Part shown: positions 17,529 to 26,197 of the stretch, one piece after another
How the letters are laid out: the number at the start of each line of letters is the position of its first letter
Numbering within the stretch: the first letter of the stretch is position 1
Notes under the pieces: model-generated
What the model saw: the letters and a program-made list of their open reading frames with translations, nothing else
Told to the model about the DNA's origin: nothing
Databases searched by the model: none
Program-made: the position numbers and the translations under genes
Origin: Brevundimonas sp. Root608
GTDB lineage: Bacteria > Pseudomonadota > Alphaproteobacteria > Caulobacterales > Caulobacteraceae
Reading direction: 5' to 3'
Length of the DNA: 64,000 bases
Assembly: GCF_001427825.1 (NCBI RefSeq)
Contig: NZ_LMGT01000001.1
Span: 481,301 to 545,300 of the forward strand

Positions 17529-19336
17529 GCTGGTCTTTCGGATACGCAGACAAGATAGCCCAGGGCGGGCACGGAAACAGAGACGGCGCCCGGAGCGGCG
17601 CTGCGGGCGGGGCAGGAGCCGATCAGGGCGCGCCAGTCGGCGGACCCCGTCTCGACCGCGACATTGACCTCGCGCGCTTCCGTCGAGGTGTTGAACACCA
17701 CCAGCGTCTCGCCGTCATCATCGAGACGGGAGAGGGCGAGAACGCCCGGGGTCTGGTCGGCGGTGCGGACCACGACGCGCCCGCGGCGCAGGCGGACGTC
17801 GGCGGCCCGGGCGCGGGTCATTTCGGCGATACGGCGGTACATGTCGGCGTCCGCGTCGAACGGGCCGACGGCCGCGCCGATGCGGCGGTCGTCGGCATAG
17901 GAGGGGACGCGGGTCTCGAACATGTCCTGACGCGACCGGCGGTCGTCGCCGTCGCCGGTGAAGCCCTGTTCGTCGCCGTAGTAGATGACCGGCACGCCGC
18001 GGCCCAGCAGCACCAGGGCATGGGCGAGGGCCGACCGGTCCAGCAGCTCGGCGTCGGAGATGTCGGGCTTCGCGGTCAGGATCAGATGGCCGATCCGGCC
18101 CATGTCATGGTTGCCGGTGAAGGTCGGCAGGCGCAGCGCCGTCTCCGCCCCGCCGGCGTAGATGGCGTCCTCCATCAGCAGATAGCCCATGGCGTCGGGG
18201 TGCTGGACGCCGGTGACCATGTTCTGGACGACGCGCTGATAGGCGAAGTCCAGCACCGTCGGCAGGCCGTCGACCACGGTGTGCATGGCCGCCGTGCCGG
18301 ACTGGAAGTCGTAGGTCTCGCCGAAGATGTGGAAGTTCGGGATGCCCCTGGCGCGGGCGCGTTCGAGGATGGCGGGGACGAAGGCCCGCCAGAACTCGGG
18401 GTTCACATGACGGGCCGTGTCGATGCGGAAGCCGTCGACGCCGTAGTCGTCGATCCAGCCGCCGTAGACGTCGATGAAGCCCTCGACGACGCGCGGATGT
18501 TCCGTGAACAGATCGTCGAGGCCGGAGAAGTCGCCGTCCATGCGGGCTTCGCTGTACCAGGCGCTGTTGCCGCGGTTGTGATAGAGGCCGACGTCGTTGA
18601 GCCAGGCCGGGACCTTGACCGTCTCCTCGCCCGCGGGGACGTACGGGGTGTACGCATAGTCGGGCCGGGTCAGGCTCGAGAAGTCGCCGCCCGGGGCGCC
18701 CGTGAAGCCGGGGTTGATCGGTTCGCCCGTCAGGCCGCCGCGACGCTGGTACGGATAGTCGCCCTTCCAGCGGTAGCCGCAGTCGTTGGCCGGGCATTCC
18801 CGGTAGCGGATGACGTCGGCGGTGTGGTTGATGACGATGTCGAGATAGACCTTCATCCCCCGCGCATGGGCGGCGTCGACCAGGACGCGGAAGTCGGCGT
18901 TGGTCCCGAAATGCGGATCGATCCGGGTGAAGTCGGTGATCCAGTAGCCGTGGTAGGCGGCGCTTTCCTGGCCCGGGGGACCCTGGACCGGCTTGTTGAC
19001 GAAGGGCGGCGCGATCCACAGGGCGGTGGCGCCCATGCCCTGGATATAGTCGAGCCGCGCGGTCAGGCCCTTGAGGTCGCCGCCGTGATAGAAGCCGGGA
19101 TCGGCCGGATCATGGCCGGTGGCCAGGCGGTCGCCGCGGGCGCCGCCGCGGTCGTTGGCGGGATCGCCGTTCTCGAACCGGTCGGGCAGCAGGAAATAGA
19201 CCACCTCGTCCTCGGCCGGGCGCTGGCGCAGCGCCTCGAGACTGTCGGGAGAGGGCTGGGCCCAGGCGGTCGAGGCGATGCCGGCCGCCAGGGCGGCGAC
19301 GCAGGCGCGAGTCCACCGGCTGGCGTGTCCTGTCAT
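17525..19336 (-). CDS. Secreted GH13 alpha-amylase / cyclomaltodextrinase-like
   Basis: A 603-aa GH13 enzyme with a Sec signal peptide (residues 1-26, ending AWA-QP), acting in the periplasm or outside. Regions: DIVINHT (D166, H171), GFRIDTARHV (nucleophile D306), FGETYD (acid E340), FTGNHD (H410, D411). The start YFLLPDRFENGDPANDRGG is typical of bacterial amylases and cyclomaltodextrinases that split starch or cyclic dextrins to maltooligosaccharides. First gene of a two-gene operon with the GH13 alpha-glucosidase; divergent from the TonB receptor with putative operators between. Exact subfamily cannot be fixed by eye. Confidence 0.93.
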   Translation of the reverse strand: MTGHASRWTRACVAALAAGIASTAWAQPSPDSLEALRQRPAEDEVVYFLLPDRFENGDPANDRGGARGDRLATGHDPADPGFYHGGDLKGLTARLDYIQGMGATALWIAPPFVNKPVQGPPGQESAAYHGYWITDFTRIDPHFGTNADFRVLVDAAHARGMKVYLDIVINHTADVIRYRECPANDCGYRWKGDYPYQRRGGLTGEPINPGFTGAPGGDFSSLTRPDYAYTPYVPAGEETVKVPAWLNDVGLYHNRGNSAWYSEARMDGDFSGLDDLFTEHPRVVEGFIDVYGGWIDDYGVDGFRIDTARHVNPEFWRAFVPAILERARARGIPNFHIFGETYDFQSGTAAMHTVVDGLPTVLDFAYQRVVQNMVTGVQHPDAMGYLLMEDAIYAGGAETALRLPTFTGNHDMGRIGHLILTAKPDISDAELLDRSALAHALVLLGRGVPVIYYGDEQGFTGDGDDRRSRQDMFETRVPSYADDRRIGAAVGPFDADADMYRRIAEMTRARAADVRLRRGRVVVRTADQTPGVLALSRLDDDGETLVVFNTSTEAREVNVAVETGSADWRALIGSCPARSAAPGAVSVSVPALGYLVCVSERPA

Positions 19337-19383
19337 GTCTGGCGTTCCTCAATGTCCGTGGACGTCGTGGCCCGGCGGATCGG

Positions 19384-19400
19384 TTTGCAAGATTTTGCAG
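19384..19400. promoter_or_regulatory. Putative LacI-type operator upstream of amylase
   Basis: tttgcaagattttgcag: two TTTGCA words 10 bases apart, closely like the site next to the lacI-family gene at 14843. It lies 47 bp upstream of the amylase start and about 230 bp upstream of the TonB receptor, so it may serve the leftward operon. Confidence 0.45.
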
Positions 19401-19559
19401 CGTCGGAGCCGTCTGTCAATCCGTCCAGCCTTGGCGTCCGAAATGCGGCGCTGCAAGGGAAAGTCGCCTTGTGCAGTGCAATATGGCGTCGCCGCGCGTC
19501 ACATTTCGGCCACGTCCATGCCTGTCCCGAAGATTACCGGCTTGCAACGTTCCCATAAG

Positions 19560-19575
19560 TTTGCATAACTTTGCG
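19560..19575. promoter_or_regulatory. Putative LacI-type operator upstream of TonB receptor
   Basis: tttgcataactttgcg has the same paired TTTGC spacing as 19384-19400. It is 55-70 bp upstream of the receptor start, a usual place for a repressor site overlapping the promoter or transcript start. A further ttgcaacgtt word is at 19542-19551. Confidence 0.4.
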
Positions 19576-19629
19576 ATGACAGACCGGACGCTTCGTCAGA
19601 AATGCGCCGGCGCCAGGGAGAGAATGACG

Positions 19630-22374
19630 ATGAGAACCCCCATCACGCGACGCGCCCGTCTGCTTGCGGGCGCCGCGATCGGCGCCGTCGGCTTCATGGC
19701 CGTTGCGGGATCCGCCGCGGCGCAGGAGCCCGTCCAGGACCCCGATGCGACCGAGATCGACGAGGTCATCGTCACCGGCATCCGGGCCTCGATCCAGAAT
19801 TCGATCGCGGCCAAGCGCAATGAGACCTCGATCGTCGAGGTCGTCACCGCCGAGGACATTGGCAAGCTGCCGGACGTGTCGATCGCCGAATCGCTGGGCC
19901 GCCTCCCGGGTCTGGCGCTGCAGCGCCTGGACGGCCGGGGCCAGAACATCTCGATCCGCGGCCTGGGTCCCGACTTCACCACGGCCCTGCTGAACGGGCG
20001 CGAGCAGGTGACGACCAGCGACAACCGCGGCGTCGAGTTCGACCAGTATCCGTCCGAACTGCTGGGCAGCGTCGTCGTCTACAAGACGCCTGACGCCGCC
20101 CTGATCGGCCAGGGCCTGGCCGGCACCGCCGATCTGCGCGTCATTCGCCCGCTGGAGTACGGCCGTCAGGCCATCGCGGCGAACCTGCGCTACGAGCTCA
20201 ACGACATCGGCGCCCTGAACGCGGGGAGCGACGACAGCGGCTGGCGCTACAGCGTGTCCTACATCGACCAGTTCGCCGACGACACGATCGGCGTCGTGCT
20301 GGGCTATGCGCACATCGAAAGCCCCTATCAGTCCGAACGCTTCAACGCCTGGGGCTATCCCGAGGTCACCGGCGGCGGGCCGCGGGTGATCGGCGGCTCC
20401 AAACCCTATGTCATGTCCGCCAACCTGGAGCGGAACGGCTACATCGGCGTGCTGGAGCTGAAGCCGAACGATCGCGTCCACATGACGTTCGACGCCTTCT
20501 ATTCCGAGTTCGACAACACCCAGATCCTGCGCGGCATCGAACTGCCGCTGTTCTGGTCGGCGGCCCAGCTGCAGCCGGGCTTCACCGTCGAGGACGGGCT
20601 GGTGGTCGCCGGCACCTACACCGGCGTCAAGGGCGTGGTCCGCAACGACGTCAACGAGCGTGAGAGCACCCTGACCTCGCTGGGCTGGAATGGCGAGTTC
20701 CGGCTCAATGACGTCTGGTCGCTGAACGCCGACGTCAACTACTCGTCGGTCGAGCGCACCGACCAGATCCTGGAAACCTATGCGGGCACCGGCCGGGGCC
20801 CCGTGGGCGCGACCGACACGATCGGCTTCCGGACCAGCGACGACATCACCCGTTTCTCGGCGGGCCTAGATTACGGCGATTTCAACCTGATCCGCCTGAC
20901 CAGTCCGCAGGGCTGGGGCGGGGACGTGATCCCCGGCGGCCAGGACGGCTATCTGAATTCGCCGACCGTCAATGACGAACTGACCGGCGCCCGCTTCTCG
21001 CTGGAAGGCGATGTCGACTGGTCCTTCATCAGCGGCGTCGAGGTCGGCGTCTATGCGTCGAAGCGCGAGAAGGAATTCATCAACGACCAGTTCTACCTCG
21101 GCGTCCCCGGGGGCGCCTCGGCCGTCGTACCGACGGCCTTCCGCCTCGATCCGACGTCGCTGGCCTATCTCGGCATTCCCCGGATGATCAGCTACGACGC
21201 CCTCGGCCTGGTGCGGAGCGGCTTCTACAACATGATCCGCAACCCCAACGCCGATGTGCGCGCGGGCAACTGGTTCGTGGAGGAGCGGGTCACCACCCCG
21301 TTCGTCAAGTTCGACATCAACACGACGGTGGGGCCCTTCCCCCTGACCGGCAATTTCGGCATCCAGGGGCAGTATACCGAGCAGAGTTCCGACGGCTTCG
21401 CCGCGCGTCAGATCGGCACCGGCGTGTCTGAATCCATCGCGATTTCCGGCGGCGACGACTACTGGGAGATCCTGCCGAGCGCCAACCTGATCTTCGAACT
21501 GGCGGAGTCGCGCTTCCTGCGCCTGGCGGCCGCCCGGACCCTGTCGCGCGCCCGCATGGACCAGATGCGCGCCAGCCGGACCTTCAGCTACAACGCCAGC
21601 CGCGACGACCCCGCCGCGCCCGGCGCGAACCTCCCGGCCTACGATCCGCTGAACCCGCCCTTCACCGGCGGCGGCGGCAACCCGCAGCTTCGTCCCTGGA
21701 TCGCCAACGTCTTCGACATCTCGTTCGAGCAGTATTTCGGCCGCTCGGCCTACTTCTCGGTCGCGGCCTACTACAAGGACCTCGAGACCTACGTCTACGA
21801 CCGGACGACGCCCTTCGACTACACCGGCTTCCCGCCGGCGACCGGGGTCTACCGCCAGGGCACCTACACCCAGCCGGAGAACGGCGAGGGCGGCGAGATC
21901 TACGGCATCGAGCTTGCGGTCTCGACCCCGTTCGACTTCATCTCTCCCTGGCTGGAAGGGTTCGGGGGTCAGCTGTCGGTTTCGCAGACCGAAAGCAAGA
22001 TCCAGCCGGACCTGGGGAATCCCGCCGAGCCGATCCCCGGTCTGTCGGAAACGGTCGCCAACCTGACGCTCTACTACGAGAAGGACGGCGTTCAGGCCCG
22101 CGTCTCGAACCGCTACCGGTCCGAGTTTGTGGGGGAGGTCGCCGGCTTCGGCAACGGCCGCACCTTCCGCCGGGTCGCCGCCGAGAACATCGTGGACGCC
22201 CAGATCGGCTACGAATTCCAGGCCGGACCGCTGGAAGGCCTGTCGGCCCTGTTCCAGGTCAACAATCTGACCGACGAACCATTCTACACCTACGAGGGCG
22301 GCGACGAGCGCCGGATCATCGACTACCAGTCCTACGGCCGGACCTTCCTGTTCGGACTGAACTACCGCTACTGA
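19630..22374 (+). CDS. TonB-dependent outer-membrane receptor, maltodextrin uptake (MalA-like)
   Basis: A 914-aa outer-membrane transporter driven by TonB/ExbBD. The signal peptide covers residues 1-31 (ending SAAAQ), a TonB-box-like segment IDEVIVTG is at 43-50, then the plug (about 60-190, RLPGLALQRLDGRGQNISIRG) and the beta barrel, ending FLFGLNYRY with an aromatic C-terminus. It resembles the large TonB receptors linked to sugar loci in Caulobacter (maltose receptor MalA). Two ATGs lie in frame: 19624 and 19630. The ribosome site agggag (19615-19620) has good spacing only to 19630. Substrate is inferred from the neighbouring amylase and glucosidases. Confidence 0.93.
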   Translation: MRTPITRRARLLAGAAIGAVGFMAVAGSAAAQEPVQDPDATEIDEVIVTGIRASIQNSIAAKRNETSIVEVVTAEDIGKLPDVSIAESLGRLPGLALQRLDGRGQNISIRGLGPDFTTALLNGREQVTTSDNRGVEFDQYPSELLGSVVVYKTPDAALIGQGLAGTADLRVIRPLEYGRQAIAANLRYELNDIGALNAGSDDSGWRYSVSYIDQFADDTIGVVLGYAHIESPYQSERFNAWGYPEVTGGGPRVIGGSKPYVMSANLERNGYIGVLELKPNDRVHMTFDAFYSEFDNTQILRGIELPLFWSAAQLQPGFTVEDGLVVAGTYTGVKGVVRNDVNERESTLTSLGWNGEFRLNDVWSLNADVNYSSVERTDQILETYAGTGRGPVGATDTIGFRTSDDITRFSAGLDYGDFNLIRLTSPQGWGGDVIPGGQDGYLNSPTVNDELTGARFSLEGDVDWSFISGVEVGVYASKREKEFINDQFYLGVPGGASAVVPTAFRLDPTSLAYLGIPRMISYDALGLVRSGFYNMIRNPNADVRAGNWFVEERVTTPFVKFDINTTVGPFPLTGNFGIQGQYTEQSSDGFAARQIGTGVSESIAISGGDDYWEILPSANLIFELAESRFLRLAAARTLSRARMDQMRASRTFSYNASRDDPAAPGANLPAYDPLNPPFTGGGGNPQLRPWIANVFDISFEQYFGRSAYFSVAAYYKDLETYVYDRTTPFDYTGFPPATGVYRQGTYTQPENGEGGEIYGIELAVSTPFDFISPWLEGFGGQLSVSQTESKIQPDLGNPAEPIPGLSETVANLTLYYEKDGVQARVSNRYRSEFVGEVAGFGNGRTFRRVAAENIVDAQIGYEFQAGPLEGLSALFQVNNLTDEPFYTYEGGDERRIIDYQSYGRTFLFGLNYRY

Positions 22375-22397
22375 CCGTCCCAACCCGGTCAGGAAGG

Positions 22398-22427
22398 GGC
22401 CGCCGCGGGAAACCGGGGCGGCCTTTT
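22398..22427 (+). terminator. Terminator after TonB receptor
   Basis: Stem ggccgcc (22398-22404) / ggcggcc (22417-22423) followed by tttt (22424-22427), 24 bases past the receptor stop codon. Confidence 0.85.
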
Positions 22428-22558
22428 CGTTTCCGGCGGCGGCGTCCGGCCACTTTTGGTTACGATTTCCCTCAAAGCGCTGGACGCAACCGCCCACGGA
22501 TGAAACCAAAGACGCCAACAGCCGCGCGTGGGGACGCCGCGGCGATCAGGGGAGTGAA

Positions 22559-23842
22559 ATGACCGACACCCAAGTTCCGGCCACCCAGAAGACCGGCGTG
22601 GCCTTCGCCTATGTGACGACCCTGTTCTTCGCATGGGGCTTCGCCACCTCGCTGATCGACCCGCTGATCGCGGCGGTGCGGCGCGTCTTCGACCTCAGCT
22701 ACACCGAGGCCTTCTTCACCACCTCGGCCTGGTTCATCGCCTATGGCGTGGCGTCGATCCCGGCCTCCTATGTGCTGGCGCGGCTGGGCTACAGCCGGGC
22801 GATCATCGCCGCCCTCGCGACCATGGTGCTGGGGTGCCTGATCGTGCCGGTGGCGACGATGATGGATCAGTACGCCGGCGTGCTGCTGGCCCTGTTCGTC
22901 ATCGCCTCGGGCGTCACCCTGCTGCAGGTCGCGGCCAATCCGCTGGTGGCCGAACTGGGCGCCCGGAAGAGCTCGCATTTCCGGCTCAACTTCTCGCAGG
23001 CCTTCAATTCCCTGGGCACGACGATCGGGCCCTGGCTGGGGTCGCATGTGCTGCTGACCGGCGGCGTCTTCGCCGCCGGGGCGGTGGTCACCGTGGCGAC
23101 GCGCAACGAGTCCCTGCGCAGCATCGACACCGGCTTCCTGGCCATGGGCGCCTTCTTCGCCCTGCTCGCCGCCTTCATCTTCACGGCGCGCAAGAAGATC
23201 AACGCCGCCGCCCCGGCCGCCGTGGCGGGCGCCTCGCCCCTGGCGGCCTTCGGTTCGCCCTGGGCCCTGTTCGGCGCCCTGGCGATCTTCATCTACGTCG
23301 GTTCCGAAGTGGCCATCGGCTCGATGCTGACCAACTTCCTGAACAGCGAGGGCATCCTGAACATCCCGCTGGAAGAGGCCGGAAAGATGGTCGCCTTCTA
23401 CTGGGGCGGCGCCATGATCGGCCGGTTCGCGGGCAGCGCCCTGCTGACGCGGGTGCCCGCCGGGGTCCTGCTGGCGGTCTGCACGGTCTGCGCCGGCCTG
23501 CTCTGTGCGGTCGTGACCCAGACGGGTGGAACGACGGCGGCCTATGCGGCCCTGTCGATCGGGCTATTCAACTCGATCATGTTCCCGACCATCTTCACCC
23601 TGACGCTGGAGCGGTCCAGCGCACCGGCCGCGGCGACGTCGGGCCTGCTGGTGTTCGGCATCATCGGCGGCGCCATCCTGCCGCTGATCGCGGGGCAGAT
23701 CGCCGACGCCGCAGGCGGGGTGCTGACCCCGGCCTTCTATGTGCCGATGCTGGGCTATGCCGCCCTGACGGTGTTCGCCATCGCGGCGGCGCGGACGCGG
23801 GTGCGCAACGGCGACGGCGCGGCGGCTCCCGCGCCGCACTGA
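22559..23842 (+). CDS. MFS hexose transporter, FucP/GluP family
   Basis: A 427-aa inner-membrane sugar:proton symporter with about twelve transmembrane segments. The first helix VTTLFFAWGFATSLIDPLI, the segment ASYVLARLGYSRAI and ASGVTLLQVAANPLV are hallmarks of the fucose/glucose/galactose permease group. It would import glucose freed by GH15/GH97. ATG 22559 follows caggggag. It has its own leader after the receptor terminator (22428-22558) and ends at a strong hairpin, so it may be a separate transcription unit. Gene context (TonB receptor just upstream) supports a role in the same sugar route. Confidence 0.9.
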   Translation: MTDTQVPATQKTGVAFAYVTTLFFAWGFATSLIDPLIAAVRRVFDLSYTEAFFTTSAWFIAYGVASIPASYVLARLGYSRAIIAALATMVLGCLIVPVATMMDQYAGVLLALFVIASGVTLLQVAANPLVAELGARKSSHFRLNFSQAFNSLGTTIGPWLGSHVLLTGGVFAAGAVVTVATRNESLRSIDTGFLAMGAFFALLAAFIFTARKKINAAAPAAVAGASPLAAFGSPWALFGALAIFIYVGSEVAIGSMLTNFLNSEGILNIPLEEAGKMVAFYWGGAMIGRFAGSALLTRVPAGVLLAVCTVCAGLLCAVVTQTGGTTAAYAALSIGLFNSIMFPTIFTLTLERSSAPAAATSGLLVFGIIGGAILPLIAGQIADAAGGVLTPAFYVPMLGYAALTVFAIAAARTRVRNGDGAAAPAPH

Positions 23843-23861
23843 TCCACCGGACCAAACGGCA

Positions 23862-23889
23862 GGGCCGCCGACGGCATCGTCGGCGGCCC
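23862..23889 (+). terminator. Terminator hairpin after FucP/GluP-like transporter
   Basis: A perfect 12-bp stem gggccgccgacg (23862-23873) / cgtcggcggccc (23878-23889) with a gcat loop, 19 bases past the stop codon; only a short tt follows. Confidence 0.75.
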
Positions 23890-23941
23890 TTGCGCGTTTG
23901 GCTCCCTGTCGCCCAGGATAGGGCGGGGCGCGGAGAGTTGA

Positions 23942-24529
23942 ATGATCGCCATGATGAGACGCGCCGGACTCCTGGGGCTGGCGCTGGCCCTGATCGCCGC
24001 CCCGGCCTGGGCCGCGGTGACCCTGACCTTCTACGCCCATCCCGGCGCGCGCATCCGCGGCGGCGATCTGCTGTTCCCCCACGCCTATGTCCATGCCTCG
24101 GGAACGCTGGACGACACCGGCGACGCGGTCGACTGGGCGGCGGGTTTCACGGCGAAATATCCCGGTCCGCACCTGCTTCTGGCCACGGGCCCCGGCGTCG
24201 TCGCCACGCCCGAGGCCCGCTATGTGGGGGAGGGCAAGCCCTATCTGCGGATGACGGTCAGCGACTCGGTCTATCGCGCGGTCCGGGCCCGCGCCGACTG
24301 GTGGCACGGGCCGGAGGGATCGCTGTACGATCTGCGGCGCCGCAACTGCATCAGCTTCATCGCCGACCTCGCGCGGGTCGCCGGGCTGCAGACGGCGAAG
24401 GAGCCGTCGATGAAGCCGGGGACCTTCCTGGAGGCGACGGCGGCCCTGAACCCCGCCGCGGCATGGCGCGAGACGCCGGTTGTCGTCGCGGCCGACAGTC
24501 CCGGCGCGATCGCCGATCCCGCGCCCTAG
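23942..24529 (+). CDS. Secreted protein with permuted NlpC/P60-like signature
   Basis: A 195-aa protein with a signal peptide (MRRAGLLGLALALIAAPAWA). It has a conserved-looking FPHAYVHASG stretch (about residues 41-50) and a late RRNCISFIADLARVAGL stretch (about 137-153). His before Cys, with NC followed by F and a helix, is the layout of circularly permuted papain-like (YaeF/LRAT-type NlpC/P60) proteins; this is a fold guess from motifs only. Three ATGs compete (23942, 23951, 23954); ggagag at 23932-23937 is close to the first. Its stop overlaps the end of the convergent halogenase-like gene by 4 bp. Confidence 0.6.
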   Translation: MIAMMRRAGLLGLALALIAAPAWAAVTLTFYAHPGARIRGGDLLFPHAYVHASGTLDDTGDAVDWAAGFTAKYPGPHLLLATGPGVVATPEARYVGEGKPYLRMTVSDSVYRAVRARADWWHGPEGSLYDLRRRNCISFIADLARVAGLQTAKEPSMKPGTFLEATAALNPAAAWRETPVVVAADSPGAIADPAP

Positions 24530-26037
24530 GCGTCCTCCGCCCACATGGCGTTGGCCCTCAGATAGGCCTCGTGTTCCGGCAGGCCGTCGACCGTCCGCGC
24601 CAGCACCTCGGAGATGTTGCGCAGGCCGGCGGCGGCCTTGTCGGCGTCCTGGTACGCATAGAGCGGGCTGGGCCCGCGCGGGGTGATCCCCTGGCCGTAC
24701 ATGACCGCCAGCCACGACCCCTGGCTGAAATACTCGTCGGCCCAGACCTGATACAGCAGGGCCCGGTCGCGAAAGGCCTCGACCCGTTCGGAAAGGCTGT
24801 CGGGGATCGGCATGACGGCTACCTGGCGCCAGAACGGAGAATCGTCCCTCCGGCTGGCGTGGTAGTGCAGGATGACGAAATCGCGGATCAGTTCGACCTC
24901 GCGGCCGAGGCGGCGGTTGTAGCCGTCGATGTTGACCGGGCTGAAGTCCATGTCCGGGAAATGCTGCAGCAGGCGGTAGATGCCCGCCTGGACCAGGTGG
25001 ATGCTGGTCGATTCCAGAGGCTCGATGAAGCCGCTGGACAGGCCCAGGCTGACGACGTTGCGGTCCCAGTATTTCCTGCGCCGACCGGTGGCGAAGCGAA
25101 GCAGCCGCGGTTCGGCCAGCGGCTCGCCGTCGAGATTGGCCAGCAAGGTCTCGCGCGCCGCGTCGTCGGACAGATGGTCCGAGCAATAGACATAGCCGTT
25201 GCCGGTGCGGTGCTGCAGGGCGATGCGCCACTGCCATCCCGCCTCGCGCGCGGTCGACAGGGTGTAGGGCGTGAGGGGTTTCACGCCGGCGCAGGGCACG
25301 GCCACGGCGCGGTCGACCGGCAGCCAGTGGGACCAGTCCTCGTAGCCGGCCTTGAGCGCGCCCTCGATCAGCAGGGCGCGGAAACCGGTGCAGTCGATGA
25401 ACAGGTCGGCCTTCAGGACCCGGCCGTCTTCCAGGGTGACGCCGTCGATGAAGCCGTCCTCGCCGCGCTGGACGACGTCGACGATCTTGCCTTCGATCCG
25501 CTCGACGCCGCGGCCCTCGCAGACCTTGCGCAGGTATCTGGCGTAGAGGCCGGCGTCGAAATGATAGGCGCTGAACAGGCTGTTCCTCGGCGAGCGCGGA
25601 TCGGGATCGCGATCTCCGACCTTGCCGGCGTCGGCGGCGCGCCAGCACACGGAATAGTCGCCCAGGTCGCCGGCCAGGCCGCGGGCCTTGAGCGAGAAAT
25701 ACGTCTGCTGGAAATCGGCCAGGGTCGGCCCGCGGCCGAAGGTGCCGAACGGGTGAACGTAGCGATTTCCGATATGGCCCCAGTCCTTGAAGACGATGGC
25801 GACCTTCAGCGTGGCCCTGGTCTCGCGCATGAACTCGGCCTCGTCGAGGCCGATCAGGGCGTTGAAGTCGCGGATGGGCGGCACGGTGGCCTCGCCGACG
25901 CCGACGATGCCGATGTCGTCGGATTCGACCAGCGACACCTTCGCGTGCGGCCCCAGGGTGCGCTGCAGGGCGGCCGCCGCCATCCAGCCCGCCGTGCCGC
26001 CGCCGACGATCAGAATGGAGCGGATGGGTTCGGACAT
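24526..26037 (-). CDS. Flavin-dependent tryptophan halogenase-like protein
   Basis: A 503-aa FAD protein of the PrnA/RebH superfamily. It has the dinucleotide motif GGGTAGW (12-18), IGIVGVGEATVPPI (42-55) and the substrate-side GFIEPLESTSIHLV (336-349). The halogenase fingerprint WxWxIP reads WQWRIA (268-273), so the Pro is replaced. The segment that in RebH/PrnA carries the catalytic Lys79 appears as AIVFKDW, with V82 in the expected place and Lys two residues later (alignment from memory). So it may be a non-halogenating relative. Such genes often sit beside TonB-receptor/sugar loci in Caulobacter and Xanthomonas, with no agreed function. ATG 26037; the in-frame ATG at 26142 adds 35 residues before the FAD fold. 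Confidence 0.85.
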   Translation of the reverse strand: MSEPIRSILIVGGGTAGWMAAAALQRTLGPHAKVSLVESDDIGIVGVGEATVPPIRDFNALIGLDEAEFMRETRATLKVAIVFKDWGHIGNRYVHPFGTFGRGPTLADFQQTYFSLKARGLAGDLGDYSVCWRAADAGKVGDRDPDPRSPRNSLFSAYHFDAGLYARYLRKVCEGRGVERIEGKIVDVVQRGEDGFIDGVTLEDGRVLKADLFIDCTGFRALLIEGALKAGYEDWSHWLPVDRAVAVPCAGVKPLTPYTLSTAREAGWQWRIALQHRTGNGYVYCSDHLSDDAARETLLANLDGEPLAEPRLLRFATGRRRKYWDRNVVSLGLSSGFIEPLESTSIHLVQAGIYRLLQHFPDMDFSPVNIDGYNRRLGREVELIRDFVILHYHASRRDDSPFWRQVAVMPIPDSLSERVEAFRDRALLYQVWADEYFSQGSWLAVMYGQGITPRGPSPLYAYQDADKAAAGLRNISEVLARTVDGLPEHEAYLRANAMWAEDA

Positions 26038-26197
26038 GATGGGCTCCCCGTCTGCTCCAGATGTGCCCCAGTCACGCCGGCGTTCCAAGAGCGGCCCGCG
26101 GGTTCGCGATTTGTTTACCGGGACCAAAGCCATTGTAGCCATTGCCTAAACGGCGACCCCGGTCCAGGGTCGCGGTGGGGCCTGGTCGGGTATTTCA

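Noticed and set aside
16218..17558. Long rightward frame opposite the GH13 alpha-glucosidase
   Set aside because: The opposite strand codes a complete GH13 enzyme with all four motifs; this frame shows no domain.
19471..19629. Longer start for the TonB receptor at 19471
   Set aside because: The added 50 residues lie across the promoter and putative operator region and would precede the signal peptide.
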